A stretch of DNA of 64,000 nt from Shewanella oneidensis MR-1 (GCF_000146165.2 NC_004347.2:2046001-2110000), one strand, 5' to 3'. Shown: positions 37,549 through 46,512, numbered from the stretch's first letter. The notes: generated from the letters alone by a model not told the origin. Numbers and translations: made by a program.

Positions 37549-38262
37549 ATGACAGAAGCGGAATATCTCGCCAATTACGATCCTAAGGCTTTTAAGGCTC
37601 AGCTACTGACGGTTGATGCCGTATTGTTTACCTACCATGATCAGCAGCTTAAAGTACTCTTAGTACAACGCTCAAACCATCCCTTTTTAGGTTTGTGGGG
37701 ATTACCGGGAGGCTTTATCGATGAAACTTGCGATGAATCCCTTGAGCAAACTGTGTTACGTAAACTTGCGGAAAAAACTGCAGTAGTGCCACCTTACATT
37801 GAACAGTTATGCACTGTGGGTAATAACAGTCGCGATGCGAGAGGCTGGTCGGTGACTGTGTGTTATACCGCCTTGATGAGTTATCAAGCCTGCCAAATCC
37901 AGATTGCTTCAGTGAGTGATGTTAAGTGGTGGCCATTAGCGGATGTGTTACAGATGCCCTTGGCATTTGATCATCTGCAGTTAATTGAGCAAGCGCGGGA
38001 ACGCTTAACACAAAAAGCCTTATATTCTTTAGTGCCAGGATTTGCACTGTCTGAACCTTTTACCTTGCCAGAATTGCAGCATGTACATGAGGTTTTACTG
38101 GGCAAGCCTATCCAAGGGAAATCTTTTCGTCGGCGAGTTGAACAGGCCGATTTATTGATTGATACCGGATTGAAGCGCACCGAACGGGGACGTCCTGCTA
38201 ATTTATATTGCTTGAAACCTGATACGGCATCGTATCGCTTCTTAAGAAATTTAGAATGTTGA
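37549..38262 (+). CDS. nrtR: NrtR, Nudix-type transcriptional repressor of NAD metabolism
   Basis: The 237-residue protein joins a Nudix-like domain (about residues 17-150) to a C-terminal winged helix (RRRVEQADLLIDTGLKRTERGRPANLYCL). The Nudix box is degenerate: where active enzymes have REL-EE, this has RKLAEK, with lysines at two acidic metal-binding positions (72 and 76), so it should bind but not cleave ADP-ribose. This matches the characterised NrtR of Shewanella oneidensis, whose DNA binding is relieved by ADP-ribose. It is next to prs-nadV and two palindromes that fit as its operators. The gene itself is not clearly under those sites, which lie after it. Confidence 0.95.
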   Translation: MTEAEYLANYDPKAFKAQLLTVDAVLFTYHDQQLKVLLVQRSNHPFLGLWGLPGGFIDETCDESLEQTVLRKLAEKTAVVPPYIEQLCTVGNNSRDARGWSVTVCYTALMSYQACQIQIASVSDVKWWPLADVLQMPLAFDHLQLIEQARERLTQKALYSLVPGFALSEPFTLPELQHVHEVLLGKPIQGKSFRRRVEQADLLIDTGLKRTERGRPANLYCLKPDTASYRFLRNLEC

Positions 38263-38448
38263 TCACAGTGATGGCTGATTGAGGCAGGTATTCGCCTTGC
38301 TCTATAGGAGTAACCACGACTGTTTGTGCGTTGTTAATGGTTACTTTGATTCAGTAAAGACTGTTTTATTACTGATTTTGCCCTAATGTCTCCGGTTCTT
38401 TTATTACTCGATACCCATATTGTGGCTTCTTAGTTGTCGCACCCATTA

Positions 38449-38469
38449 ATAGTGTCTAAAAGACACTAT
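38449..38469. promoter_or_regulatory. NrtR operator 1 (perfect palindrome)
   Basis: ATAGTGTCT and AGACACTAT are exact complements around AAA. It lies 150 bases before prs and fits the NrtR site upstream of nadV operons described for this group. No other palindrome of this quality lies between nrtR and prs except operator 2. Confidence 0.85.
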
Positions 38470-38487
38470 ATGCAATTTAAGCATAAC

Positions 38488-38511
38488 ATTTCAGGTTGCT
38501 CCGCCTGAAAT
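38488..38511 (+). repeat. Hairpin between the two NrtR sites
   Basis: ATTTCAGG and CCTGAAAT form an 8-base-pair stem with an eight-base loop. No T-run follows. It may be part of the leader or a leftover of a small repeat; its role is unknown. Confidence 0.5.
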
Positions 38512-38534
38512 AGTCTAAAAATCAACTTTACATG

Positions 38535-38555
38535 ATAATGTCTTTAAGACACTAT
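38535..38555. promoter_or_regulatory. NrtR operator 2
   Basis: ATAATGTCT and AGACACTAT pair with one mismatch around TTA. Its centre is 86 bases from that of operator 1, about eight helical turns, so both could be held by one repressor complex. It lies 64 bases before prs. Confidence 0.82.
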
Positions 38556-38618
38556 TGTTCATGTAGACAACAAGGGCGCCGTTAATTGCGGTAATCTTGC
38601 CATAGACAGGAGGTTACT

Positions 38619-39524
38619 ATGTCTCAACGTATTCAAGTGTCTCAACAAATTCAAACGTCTCAAGATGTTTCTAAGGCGCAATGCTTACAAGCCGATTTTT
38701 ATCAGCTACCCGCCGCTAGCGATGAGGCTAATTACCGTTTATTTCAATTTGGCGCGGGGGAGAATCATGTACAACTACTGGTTCCTCCAGCGAAACGCGT
38801 CACACTTTTCTTCGGTTATCGTGGCGATCATTCCATCATGCAGCTCTTGTTGTTAACTGATGCATTACGCCGCAACGGTGCAGAGCAAATCGATCTGTTA
38901 CTGCCTTATATGCCGGGCGCCCGCCAAGATAGAGTGTGTAATGTGGGCGAGGCCTTGTCGGTAAAAGTCTATGCCAGCCTGATTAATCAGCAGCAATATG
39001 CTTCAGTCAGCGTTTTTGACCCGCACAGCGATGTTACCGCCGCATTGTTAGACCGAGTGCAGGTAATAGACAACCACAGCTTTGTCGCCGCGATCGCAGC
39101 CCAATTAACTGGTGAGCTAGTGTTAGTCTCGCCCGATGCGGGGGCGAATAAGAAAGTATTCGGCTTAGCTAAAGCGTTACAGGGAATGCCGGTGATCAGG
39201 GCCGATAAACATCGTGATGTGGTCAATGGCCATATTATCGCTACCGAAGTGTTCTGTGATGATTTATCGGGTAAAACCTGCTTAATCGTCGATGATATTT
39301 GTGCTGGTGGCAGAACCTTTATCGAACTAGCAATCAAGTTAAAGCAAAAAAGGGCCCAAAGCGTCATTTTGATTGTGTCACATTATGAAGATAAGGCCAG
39401 CGAATCGGCTCTGCGTGAGGCGGGCATAGACAGATTATTTTGTACCGATAGTTTAGGTGTCCCTACCCATATTTCGAGCGAGTTCTGTGATTGCCATGCT
39501 GTTTTGAGTTATATGAATCATTAA
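38619..39524 (+). CDS. prs: Ribose-phosphate pyrophosphokinase paralog of the NAD operon
   Basis: The 301-residue protein is of the PRPP synthetase family: FFGYRGDHSIMQLLLLTDALRR, LLLPYMPGARQDRVCN, LVSPDAGANKK and the PRPP loop CLIVDDICAGGRTF. It makes PRPP from ribose 5-phosphate and ATP. The first 15 residues have a repeating QxSQxIQ pattern that is not part of the fold. AGGAGG lies seven bases before the ATG. It is a paralog, not the housekeeping prs, because it sits in an NrtR-controlled operon: its stop is 10 bases before nadV, so PRPP can be supplied directly to NadV. Confidence 0.93.
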   Translation: MSQRIQVSQQIQTSQDVSKAQCLQADFYQLPAASDEANYRLFQFGAGENHVQLLVPPAKRVTLFFGYRGDHSIMQLLLLTDALRRNGAEQIDLLLPYMPGARQDRVCNVGEALSVKVYASLINQQQYASVSVFDPHSDVTAALLDRVQVIDNHSFVAAIAAQLTGELVLVSPDAGANKKVFGLAKALQGMPVIRADKHRDVVNGHIIATEVFCDDLSGKTCLIVDDICAGGRTFIELAIKLKQKRAQSVILIVSHYEDKASESALREAGIDRLFCTDSLGVPTHISSEFCDCHAVLSYMNH

Positions 39525-39534
39525 GGAAAATATT

Positions 39535-41007
39535 ATGTACTTGAATCCCGTTACTGCTATTGATGGCTACAAAGTCGACCACCGTCGTCAATATCCCGAT
39601 AATACTCAAGTGATTTTTAGTAACTTGACCGCCCGTAAATCCCGTCGTGGTTATACAGACCAAATGGTATTTTTTGGCTTGCAGTATTTTATCAAGCATT
39701 ACTTAATTGACAGTTGGAACCGTGATTTCTTTCAACAGCCCAAAGAGCAAGTGATCTGCCAATTCTCCCGCCGCATTAATAACTATCTCGGACCGAATAA
39801 TGTCGGCACTCAGCATATTGAGGAGTTGCATGATTTAGGCTATTTACCAATAAAAATCATGGCATTGCCTGAAGGCTCAGTATATCCATTAAAAGTGCCT
39901 TGCTTGATTTTGTACAATACCGATGAGCGGTTCTTTTGGTTGACCAATTATCTCGAAACCATCCTTTCCGCTAATGTGTGGGGTATGTGTACTAGTGCTA
40001 CTACCGCGCTGCAATACCGCAAAATATTTGAGGCTTATGCGTTAGAAACCGATGGTGACATCGCTTTTGTTGATTGGCAGGGTCACGATTTTAGTTTCCG
40101 TGGCATGTATGGTGTAGAGGCCGCGATCATGAGCGGCGCCGCCCATTTACTCAGTTTTACTGGGACAGATACCATACCCGCCATTGATTTTCTTGAGCAA
40201 TATTACCTTGCTGATAGTGATAAAGAACTTGTCGGTGGCAGTGTGCCTGCAACGGAGCACAGCGTGATGTGCGCAGGTGGCATGGAGAATGAATTAGAGA
40301 CGTTCCGCCGTCTGATTGAAGATATTTACCCTACAGGCATTGTGAGTATCGTTTCTGATTCTTGGGATTTTTGGCAGGTGATGACAGAATTCACCTTAGC
40401 GTTAAAAGACCGCATTCTTGCCCGCGATGGCAAAGTGGTGTTTAGGCCTGATACGGGTTGCCCTGTGAAGATCATTTGTGGCGATCCACAAGCACCAATC
40501 GGGAGCCCTGAGTATAAAGGCGCTATCGAGTGTTTGTGGGATGTCTTTGGGGGCAGCACAACTGCCAAAGGTTACAAATTACTTGATAGCCATGTCGGAC
40601 TGATTTATGGCGATTCAATTACGATTGAACGGGCTGAAGCCATTTGTGCCGGTTTGAAGGCCAAAGGTTTTGCATCAACCAATATTGTGTTTGGAATTGG
40701 CAGTTTTACCTATCAACACGTGACCCGAGATACTGACGGTTATGCCGTGAAAGCGACCTTTGCGAAAGTTGATGGTAAAGACAGAGAAATATTTAAAGAT
40801 CCTAAAACTGATGATGGCACTAAAAAATCCGCTAAGGGTTTAGTAGCGGTATTTAAAGATGAGCAGGGTCAATTTTATCTTAAAGATCAAGCCAGCTGGC
40901 AAGATGTTAACAATTGCGAGTTTGTCCCCGTATTTGCCGATGGTGAATTATTAACGGAATATTCTTTGGCTGATATTCGCGCAAGATTGGCAGCGTCTCG
41001 TCGCTGA
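39535..41007 (+). CDS. nadV: Nicotinamide phosphoribosyltransferase
   Basis: The 490-residue enzyme joins nicotinamide and PRPP into NMN and shortens NAD salvage by avoiding deamidation. Family blocks are DGYKVDHRRQYPDNTQVIFSN near the start, DWQGHDFSFRGMYGVEAAIMSGAAHLLSFTGTDT in the middle, VPATEHSVMCAGG, VSIVSDSWDFWQV, VFRPDTGCPVKI and the Nampt-specific NIVFGIGSFTYQHVTRDT. Length is right and no break is visible. It is translated from the same message as prs, 10 bases after it. NMN can then be adenylated by an NMN adenylyltransferase elsewhere in the genome. Confidence 0.96.
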   Translation: MYLNPVTAIDGYKVDHRRQYPDNTQVIFSNLTARKSRRGYTDQMVFFGLQYFIKHYLIDSWNRDFFQQPKEQVICQFSRRINNYLGPNNVGTQHIEELHDLGYLPIKIMALPEGSVYPLKVPCLILYNTDERFFWLTNYLETILSANVWGMCTSATTALQYRKIFEAYALETDGDIAFVDWQGHDFSFRGMYGVEAAIMSGAAHLLSFTGTDTIPAIDFLEQYYLADSDKELVGGSVPATEHSVMCAGGMENELETFRRLIEDIYPTGIVSIVSDSWDFWQVMTEFTLALKDRILARDGKVVFRPDTGCPVKIICGDPQAPIGSPEYKGAIECLWDVFGGSTTAKGYKLLDSHVGLIYGDSITIERAEAICAGLKAKGFASTNIVFGIGSFTYQHVTRDTDGYAVKATFAKVDGKDREIFKDPKTDDGTKKSAKGLVAVFKDEQGQFYLKDQASWQDVNNCEFVPVFADGELLTEYSLADIRARLAASRR

Positions 41008-41276
41008 GAAGGGGTCTTGTGGTTTAACATTTTGTGTATGTAGCGATTCAAATCACTACCGATAATGGAATAGAAAGTAGGCTGGCTATGCGGTTTTTCT
41101 GTGAATACGCTTGCCAGTCAACTTTAATAATACTGTATGTCATGACGACTGTTATCGCTAAATGAGCTCGTCACACAATAATAAAACGGTGAGAAAAAGA
41201 GGCTAATATACAAGCTGGTTTCGTTTAAGAATTTTATAAGTACGACAGCCAATGTTTTCAAGGTTTTTTAAATCTT

Positions 41277-41462
41277 TTAGGCTGGGTATTGCATCTGTAC
41301 ATTGCCAATAACTGATTTCTGCATCGAGCATTTCAAACATTTTTTAGAACAACCTAAACATTCGCCTTGACACATTTGTGCTTCATTTAAATTCAGCGGA
41401 ATGGCTTGCTGGATTTTAGCGATAAGCTGTTGCATAGCGGTTTTGGTATTCGGTTTTGACAT
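41277..41462 (-). CDS. Small cysteine-rich protein, hypothetical
   Basis: The 61-residue product has five cysteines in CQGECLGCSKKCLKC, spacing C-x3-C-x2-C-x3-C-x2-C, after a polar N-terminal helix. This could bind a metal or an iron-sulfur cluster. GAAG lies nine bases upstream of the ATG. It is read on the minus strand between nadV and another small gene. I recognise no family; the coding call is moderate. Confidence 0.55.
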   Translation of the reverse strand: MSKPNTKTAMQQLIAKIQQAIPLNLNEAQMCQGECLGCSKKCLKCSMQKSVIGNVQMQYPA

Positions 41463-41731
41463 AATAATACTTCACAATAGGAAAGTTAATATATTAGCAG
41501 AAGCGAAAGTTGATTGGTTTGATCTAGGTTAATACACATTTGGTTCAGCGTGTATCTATGTGAGCGAGATACTGGCTGAACCAAACGAGTTCGTCATATC
41601 GACGTGAAGGGATAGCGAATCGTGATATTAGGCTATCGATAAAGGCGAGTTGATTTCGGTATGGCGAGAAAAATGAGAACCGAATAAACCAACATGCCAA
41701 TATTCGTACTCTATGAGTACTTAATTCAGAC

Positions 41732-41905
41732 TTATTTATTTGACGACAAAAGCCATTTCATAAAGTTTAGGGCTTCGGTGCGCTTTGAAAAAGTCTGTCT
41801 GTTTTTACCTTGTCTATCGGTAAAAGCAATCGAGGTTTTATTGACTGAAATTGAATCTACAGGGAAGTTCACTGTGATTTCATGACCGTTAATTTTGTAT
41901 GACAT
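41732..41905 (-). CDS. Small hypothetical protein
   Basis: The 57-residue product starts MSYKINGHEITVNFPVDSIS at the ATG at 41905, with AAGGAG nine bases upstream; a GTG three codons earlier is also in frame. It has no signal peptide or membrane segment and is basic towards the C-terminus (KNRQTFSKRTEALNFMKWLL). No family is recognised. Good ribosome site and composition support it being real. Confidence 0.55.
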   Translation of the reverse strand: MSYKINGHEITVNFPVDSISVNKTSIAFTDRQGKNRQTFSKRTEALNFMKWLLSSNK

Positions 41906-41914
41906 AAGCCACAC

Positions 41915-42416
41915 TCCTTTTAGTTAAATTCACCCTTAGGTGAGCAATTAATAACGATAAAATATCCTTAGCATAGTTGCGAAAGATGATACTAATGAGT
42001 CTTGAGGTTACCCATTCCACCATAATTAATCAAGAGATGCTTTATTGATAACTAGTGCAAATCATCGATTATGTCAATGGATTATCTCAATTAGCCCAGT
42101 TGACCATAGCGAAGTGACAATACTATGACATTGGCTGAATTAAAGAGTTCATTTTTTTGAGTCGATGCCGGAAATCACTAACTCATTATTTTTTAAGGAC
42201 TTACTTGTAGTAGGCTTTCTTTGTGAGGATCAGGTTTGATACAAATCAAACCGATATAAAAAGGGTAACAACAAGATACTTCTCAAGATGCGGTGCAGTA
42301 TAACAGTAAATTCCCCGCTGGCAAGGGTAATTTTTGCTCAGCGGGAAATGTTTTTATGTTATATCTTTGTTGGGCATTTTGTCGGCAATTTTGTTAGCTG
42401 GAGATGCGCCGCCAAT
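41915..42416. other. 500-base spacer, A+T-rich, no supported gene
   Basis: I see no coding region. An inverted repeat GGTTTGAT/ATCAAACC lies near 42233-42250. CCCGCTG at 42314-42320 and CAGCGGG at 42339-42345 pair across a long loop, about 70 bases past the stop of the ChrR gene, and might end that operon on the minus strand, but the long loop makes this weak. Confidence 0.35.
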
Positions 42417-43109
42417 TTAATAAATGAGCTCTCCGATAGGGTTTAACAGTTTACTAATTCCCTTAGTAAAATAGAGTGGTGCATCCAATACGGTATAACA
42501 TAAACATCCCGTTTGAGTTGTGGGTGAATGCTGAGTATTACCATCTAAAATAATAAAGTCACCGACTACATAATTACCTGTCGAATCCGAAAATTCGCCT
42601 GACAATAGTAAGGTTAACTCAAACCCTTTATGGGTATGCTGTGGAATTTCACCTAAGGCTTCGATATATAATAAACTGGCGCGGGTATTTTTTTCGTCAA
42701 TATCGAATCGCATCCGACTGACTTTGCCAATTTGTTGCCATGGTAGTGCAATATGCTGACGAAAAACCCTAGGGATTTGGTAGCGGATATTTCTATGGCT
42801 AACCGTCACTGAAGATTCTATGTAGGGTTCACTCATTGTGCTTTCGGGAAGCGCCATAATGTTCGATAACATTTGTTGCCATGGGTCATTATCGACGACA
42901 TCAATCTCGTTTGAAGCGTTGTGTTGAACCGGATCATCACTGGAGGAAACAAAAGCAAGTTTGGCCGCTTGTTCAGTTAATTTAGCAATCTGATTTTGGC
43001 ATTCTTGACATAAGGCACAATGGGCAGCGACGGCCATAGACATCGACAAGGGGAGTTCACCTTGTGCATGGGCCTGAAGTAATTCTGCATGGGGGTGATG
43101 TTTAATCAT
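42417..43109 (-). CDS. chrR: ChrR-family anti-sigma factor (zinc ASD plus cupin)
   Basis: The 230-residue protein has an N-terminal zinc-binding anti-sigma domain with H-x3-C-x2-C (His30, Cys34, Cys37 in AAHCALCQEC) and a C-terminal cupin (RASLLYIEALGEIPQHTHKGFELTLLLSGEFSDSTGNYVVGDFIILDG) with metal-binding histidines. This is the ChrR build: the first domain sequesters the sigma factor and the cupin is needed for release on singlet oxygen or organic hydroperoxide. It overlaps the sigma gene by eight bases (ATG inside its end), so both are made together in fixed ratio. Confidence 0.93.
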   Translation of the reverse strand: MIKHHPHAELLQAHAQGELPLSMSMAVAAHCALCQECQNQIAKLTEQAAKLAFVSSSDDPVQHNASNEIDVVDNDPWQQMLSNIMALPESTMSEPYIESSVTVSHRNIRYQIPRVFRQHIALPWQQIGKVSRMRFDIDEKNTRASLLYIEALGEIPQHTHKGFELTLLLSGEFSDSTGNYVVGDFIILDGNTQHSPTTQTGCLCYTVLDAPLYFTKGISKLLNPIGELIY

Positions 43110-43770
43110 GTTGTGTCTCCAAAAAGCTTTTAAGCTTTTCCAGCCCCAATCTTAGTCGCGATTTAATCGTGCCAATGGGGACTTTTAAGGCATCGGCCAG
43201 TTCTTGCTGGGTGAGTTCTTGCATATAAATGCCTTGTACTACTTGGCGTTGTGCAAGGGGCAGGGCATCTAAGTGAGCGAGTAACTTGGCGGTCAATTTA
43301 TGGTCAGGATTATTATCTTGGTTAACAGCAACGTCATAAAGTGGCCAGATATCGTCGCCAAATGCATCTTCTCGGTTATGCTGTACCCGTCTTAGCATAT
43401 CGAAACATTGGTTACGCATGATGGTAAAGACCCACGTGGCGACAGACCCTTTGTCCGCATTGTATAAGTGTGATTTGGTCCAAACGGTGGTCATGGTCTC
43501 TTGAACTAAATCCATGGCTAAGCCTTGTTGATTTAATCGTTGCAGACCAAATGCTCTAATTTTGGGCATGAAGTGGCTGAACAAATAGCCAAATGCCGCT
43601 TTATCCCTTTGATTAGCAACTTTGATGATGGCGCTCACCAAAGGATCGATATCCGTTATATGTTCGTCGGCGGTTAAATTGTGGTTATCGTTTTCCATAG
43701 CCATTTCGATAGGGGGCGATAACTGCCTATCATAGCGATTTTGCGCTAAATGTGATTGAAAATTTTCCAT
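43102..43770 (-). CDS. ECF-family RNA polymerase sigma factor (ChrR-linked, ECF11 type)
   Basis: The product has an acidic N-terminal extension of about 40 residues, then sigma region 2 (FGYLFSHFMPKIRAFGLQRL, LAMDLVQETMTTVWTKSHLYNADKGSVATWVFTIMRNQCFDMLRR) and region 4 (LPLAQRQVVQGIYMQELTQQELADALKVPIGTIKSRLRLGLEKL). The ATG at 43770 has GAAGAG seven bases upstream; another at 43785 does not. Partnership with ChrR puts it in the singlet-oxygen/photo-oxidative stress group known from Rhodobacter. A TGATCC-N16-CGTA element at 43860-43885 is probably its own promoter. Confidence 0.93.
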   Translation of the reverse strand: MENFQSHLAQNRYDRQLSPPIEMAMENDNHNLTADEHITDIDPLVSAIIKVANQRDKAAFGYLFSHFMPKIRAFGLQRLNQQGLAMDLVQETMTTVWTKSHLYNADKGSVATWVFTIMRNQCFDMLRRVQHNREDAFGDDIWPLYDVAVNQDNNPDHKLTAKLLAHLDALPLAQRQVVQGIYMQELTQQELADALKVPIGTIKSRLRLGLEKLKSFLETQHD

Positions 43771-43859
43771 TATTGAGCTCTTCATTTAAGGTTCAACCCC
43801 GTTCGAACATGGCTTCAAATCCTGCTTCGCTTCCAATGTTCGATAAGCATGTTGTCTAA

Positions 43860-43885
43860 TACGTGGCCCTTTGAATAATGGATCA
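43860..43885 (-). promoter_or_regulatory. ECF-sigma promoter before the sigma-chrR operon
   Basis: Read on the minus strand it is TGATCC, 16 bases, CGTA. TGATCC is the -35 of the ChrR-linked sigma group in Rhodobacter; CGTA as -10 is from memory of the ECF11 group and less sure. It is 90 bases before the sigma start, consistent with autoregulation. Confidence 0.72.
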
Positions 43886-43892
43886 CTGTTAA

Positions 43893-44444
43893 TTATTTTA
43901 TGACGGTTCTTAATAAATCCAGTGTGAGCTGGTGGTCCAGAGCATTAATGCAGGTGTATTTTTCTGCGGAACGGATGGGCAATATCTCAAGCCAGCGTTG
44001 GCAAACCCATGCAATATCATCAAATTGTGCCGCTTGATATTGTTGTAGGTGCTTTGGATACTCTTTAAGGATATTTTGCAACATGTCACTGAGATAATGT
44101 TCATTTTCATGAATAGGTGCTGCTGGCCAGTTATCGATTAAATTGATTTGCGCACGTTTTAGGCCATCGGACTCCACACTGATATCGCCGAGGATAAATC
44201 GTTGTTTCCCTTCAATGCTTACGCCTAACATGCCGTCAGATAAGGTCTCAAAATCAATGATATGCACCAGAGTTCCTATCGGATAAAGCGTGTTAACTTC
44301 TTCTGATGTCATACACAGGCCAAAGCCATCGCCTGATTTAAGTGATTCAGCCACCAAACGTTTATATCGAGGTTCAAAAATCCGTAATTGAGTGTATCCC
44401 TCGGGCAATAAACAGATGGGCAAGGGAAAAAGAGGTAATTTCAT
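43893..44444 (-). CDS. LON substrate-binding (N-terminal) domain protein
   Basis: The 183-residue protein is a stand-alone LON_substr_bdg domain (COG2802): LPLFPLPICLLPEGYTQLRIFEPRYKRLVAESLKSG, FGLCM, IGTLVHIIDFETLSDGMLGVSIEGKQRF. There is no ATPase or protease part. Its role is unknown; it may be a substrate adaptor or a chaperone-like module. It is on the same strand as the sigma gene and just upstream. A TGATCA-N16-CGTA element lies 33 bases before its ATG, which suggests it belongs to the sigma regulon. Confidence 0.88.
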   Translation of the reverse strand: MKLPLFPLPICLLPEGYTQLRIFEPRYKRLVAESLKSGDGFGLCMTSEEVNTLYPIGTLVHIIDFETLSDGMLGVSIEGKQRFILGDISVESDGLKRAQINLIDNWPAAPIHENEHYLSDMLQNILKEYPKHLQQYQAAQFDDIAWVCQRWLEILPIRSAEKYTCINALDHQLTLDLLRTVIK

Positions 44445-44476
44445 AGTGGCCTCGGGTGAACTTTAGTTTCTACCAT

Positions 44477-44502
44477 TACGTACCATCATCAGAATTTGAT
44501 CA
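44477..44502 (-). promoter_or_regulatory. Candidate ECF-sigma promoter before the LON-domain gene
   Basis: On the minus strand it reads TGATCA, 16 bases, CGTA. It has the same spacing as the sigma gene's own element and differs at one base of the -35. The -10 is about 33 bases before the ATG. Confidence 0.62.
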
Positions 44503-44537
44503 GTGCTCCAAGCAATAGCCAACTCATTTAAGGGGAT

Positions 44538-45155
44538 ATGATGAAGTTAAACCCATTCGAGAAAAAGCTGGTTCAGCATCCGCTGCGTTTTTGGTTACAA
44601 AACCATATTGAAGCGCCGTTATTGACGTCAATGATGCCTAAACCGCAGCCTTATATTCAACACGCGCTCGAAATCGGTTGTGGTTTTGGCAATGGTATTC
44701 ATTTGATCCGTGAGCATTTTGGCGCCGAGCATGTTACCGCGGTGGATCTCGACCCTGAGATGGTGAGTGCAGCTAAGGCTTATTGGCGCACTTCAACCCA
44801 TGGGCTAGAACAGCTTGAATTTAGTATTGCCGATGCGACCGCATTGCCTTTTAGGGAGGCGCAGTTTGACACAGTGTTTAATTTTGCGGTGTTTCATCAT
44901 ATCCCCGACTGGCAATCCGCTATTGTTGAAGTTGCCAGGGTATTAAAGCCGAACGGGTATTTTGTGATTGAAGATCTTTACCGTGCCGCGATTTGTAATC
45001 CGTTGAGTCGTCGGCTCTTTGAGCATCCGCAGCAGAATCGGTTTAATCATCAACAATTATTACATATGCTTCGCCAAGCGGGCTTTCAAATTGTATGCGA
45101 CAGGAATTTGTTTAATTTGAGTGGTATGGTGCTGGCTCAGAAGGGGTGTGCTTAA
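44538..45155 (+). CDS. Class I SAM-dependent methyltransferase
   Basis: The 205-residue protein has the SAM-binding Rossmann motif ALEIGCGFGNG (near residues 44-53), the acidic residue ending strand 2 in VTAVDLDPEMV, the motif ADATALPF and the post-III block NFAVFHHIPDWQSAIVEVARVLKPNGYFVIEDL. This is the Methyltransf_11/25 type; the substrate could be a small molecule, lipid or quinone. Two adjacent ATGs (44538, 44541) follow AAGGGG. It is divergent from the LON-domain gene. Photo-oxidative regulons in other bacteria also contain methyltransferase and cyclopropane synthase genes, but this one has no clear sigma element. Confidence 0.85.
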   Translation: MMKLNPFEKKLVQHPLRFWLQNHIEAPLLTSMMPKPQPYIQHALEIGCGFGNGIHLIREHFGAEHVTAVDLDPEMVSAAKAYWRTSTHGLEQLEFSIADATALPFREAQFDTVFNFAVFHHIPDWQSAIVEVARVLKPNGYFVIEDLYRAAICNPLSRRLFEHPQQNRFNHQQLLHMLRQAGFQIVCDRNLFNLSGMVLAQKGCA

Positions 45156-45377
45156 GCCTTGAGGGTGTTAAATTGTCAAATATTGTGCTTAGTTGGGGTT
45201 GGTGTTTATTCTACAAACGGTTGATTTAGCAAATTCGCCATTCTTGCATCCGAGTGATTGTAATTTTTAGATAAAATCGACATATCACATGGTTCTCATT
45301 GCGAGTTTACCGCTATAATTTAGCTTAATCCTTAGCAGCTGAGGGAAGTTTTTCCTCCAGAGTAGAGAAGTAGCATT

Positions 45378-46322
45378 ATGGCAAATGTATTGGCAACGGT
45401 AGATCAACGCACCAATCTTGTCGGTGAGAATCGATTGGAACTGCTGTTGTTTCGGATTAACTCGATGCAGTTATTTGCGATTAACGTCTTTAAAGTCAAA
45501 GAGGTTGTTAAATTACCCCCGCTGAATGCCATGCCTGGGAGTCATCCCCATATTTCAGGTGTTGCCAATATTCGGGGTATGTCTATTCCGGTGATTGATC
45601 TGCGTTCGGCCATTGGTTTCAAGCCTGTGCCGCCAGATGATACTGCCAATATGATCATCACCGAATATAACCGCAGTGTGCAGGGGTTTTTAGTCGGTAA
45701 AGTCGAGCATATTATCAACATGACATGGAGCGATATTATGCCACCGCCAAAAACGGCGGGTCGGAATAATTATCTTACTGCAATTACTCGTATCGATTAT
45801 CAAGGTCAGTCGCAACTGGTTTCGATCATTGATGTTGAGAAGGTGCTGGCCGAAATTGTCCATTACGATATCAGCCTATCTGAAGGGGTGTTGGATGAGA
45901 GCTTATTAGACAAAATGCCCGGCAGGAAAATACTGATCGTTGACGACTCATCGACGGCAAGACGGCAAGTGCGTGAAACTCTTGGGCAACTTGGCATTGA
46001 AATTATCGAAGCCTCCGATGGGTTGCAAGCGTTACATTTACTGCAAAAATGGCGCGATGAAGGTAAGAATGTCACCAAAGAACTGCTCATGATGATCACC
46101 GATGCCGAAATGCCTGAAATGGACGGTTATAAACTGACCTATGAAGTTCGTAACGATAAGGCCATGGCTGACTTATTTATCACGCTAAATACTTCCCTGA
46201 GTGGGAGCTTTAACAATGCCATGGTGGAGAAGGTGGGTTGCGATCGCTTTATTTCTAAGTTCCAACCTGACTTATTGGTTGAAGTCGTGCAGGACAGGTT
46301 AAAACAAATCCTTGGTAAATAA
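45378..46322 (+). CDS. cheV: Chemotaxis protein CheV
   Basis: The 314-residue protein joins an N-terminal CheW domain (LLLFRINSMQLFAINVFKVKEVVKLP through LVSIIDVEKVLAE) to a receiver domain (ILIVDDSSTARRQVRETLGQLG, phosphoacceptor Asp in MITDAEMPEMDG, and Lys in FISKFQPD). CheV couples chemoreceptors to CheA and its receiver adapts the coupling. It is monocistronic and orphan here; no other chemotaxis genes are close. The usual KP of the receiver end is KF in this protein, a common CheV feature. Confidence 0.94.
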   Translation: MANVLATVDQRTNLVGENRLELLLFRINSMQLFAINVFKVKEVVKLPPLNAMPGSHPHISGVANIRGMSIPVIDLRSAIGFKPVPPDDTANMIITEYNRSVQGFLVGKVEHIINMTWSDIMPPPKTAGRNNYLTAITRIDYQGQSQLVSIIDVEKVLAEIVHYDISLSEGVLDESLLDKMPGRKILIVDDSSTARRQVRETLGQLGIEIIEASDGLQALHLLQKWRDEGKNVTKELLMMITDAEMPEMDGYKLTYEVRNDKAMADLFITLNTSLSGSFNNAMVEKVGCDRFISKFQPDLLVEVVQDRLKQILGK

Positions 46323-46512
46323 TAAGTTAAAATCGCGACTCAAACCAAAAGTGTAATGTAAGTTAGCAAGCTACTTAGGTTAATTGGACTACTGAGTTAA
46401 ACAATAAATACTTTGAAGAGGGGCGGTCGCTTTAGCAACATCAACGCTATTGGCGGCTTAGTTATTTTTCTGGCGTCTATTATAGCGTGGCACTCGCGAC
46501 GCGTAATTGAGG

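Noticed and set aside
41694..41885. Plus-strand frame opposite the small gene at 41732-41905
   Set aside because: The minus-strand gene has a proper ribosome site; the plus frame does not.
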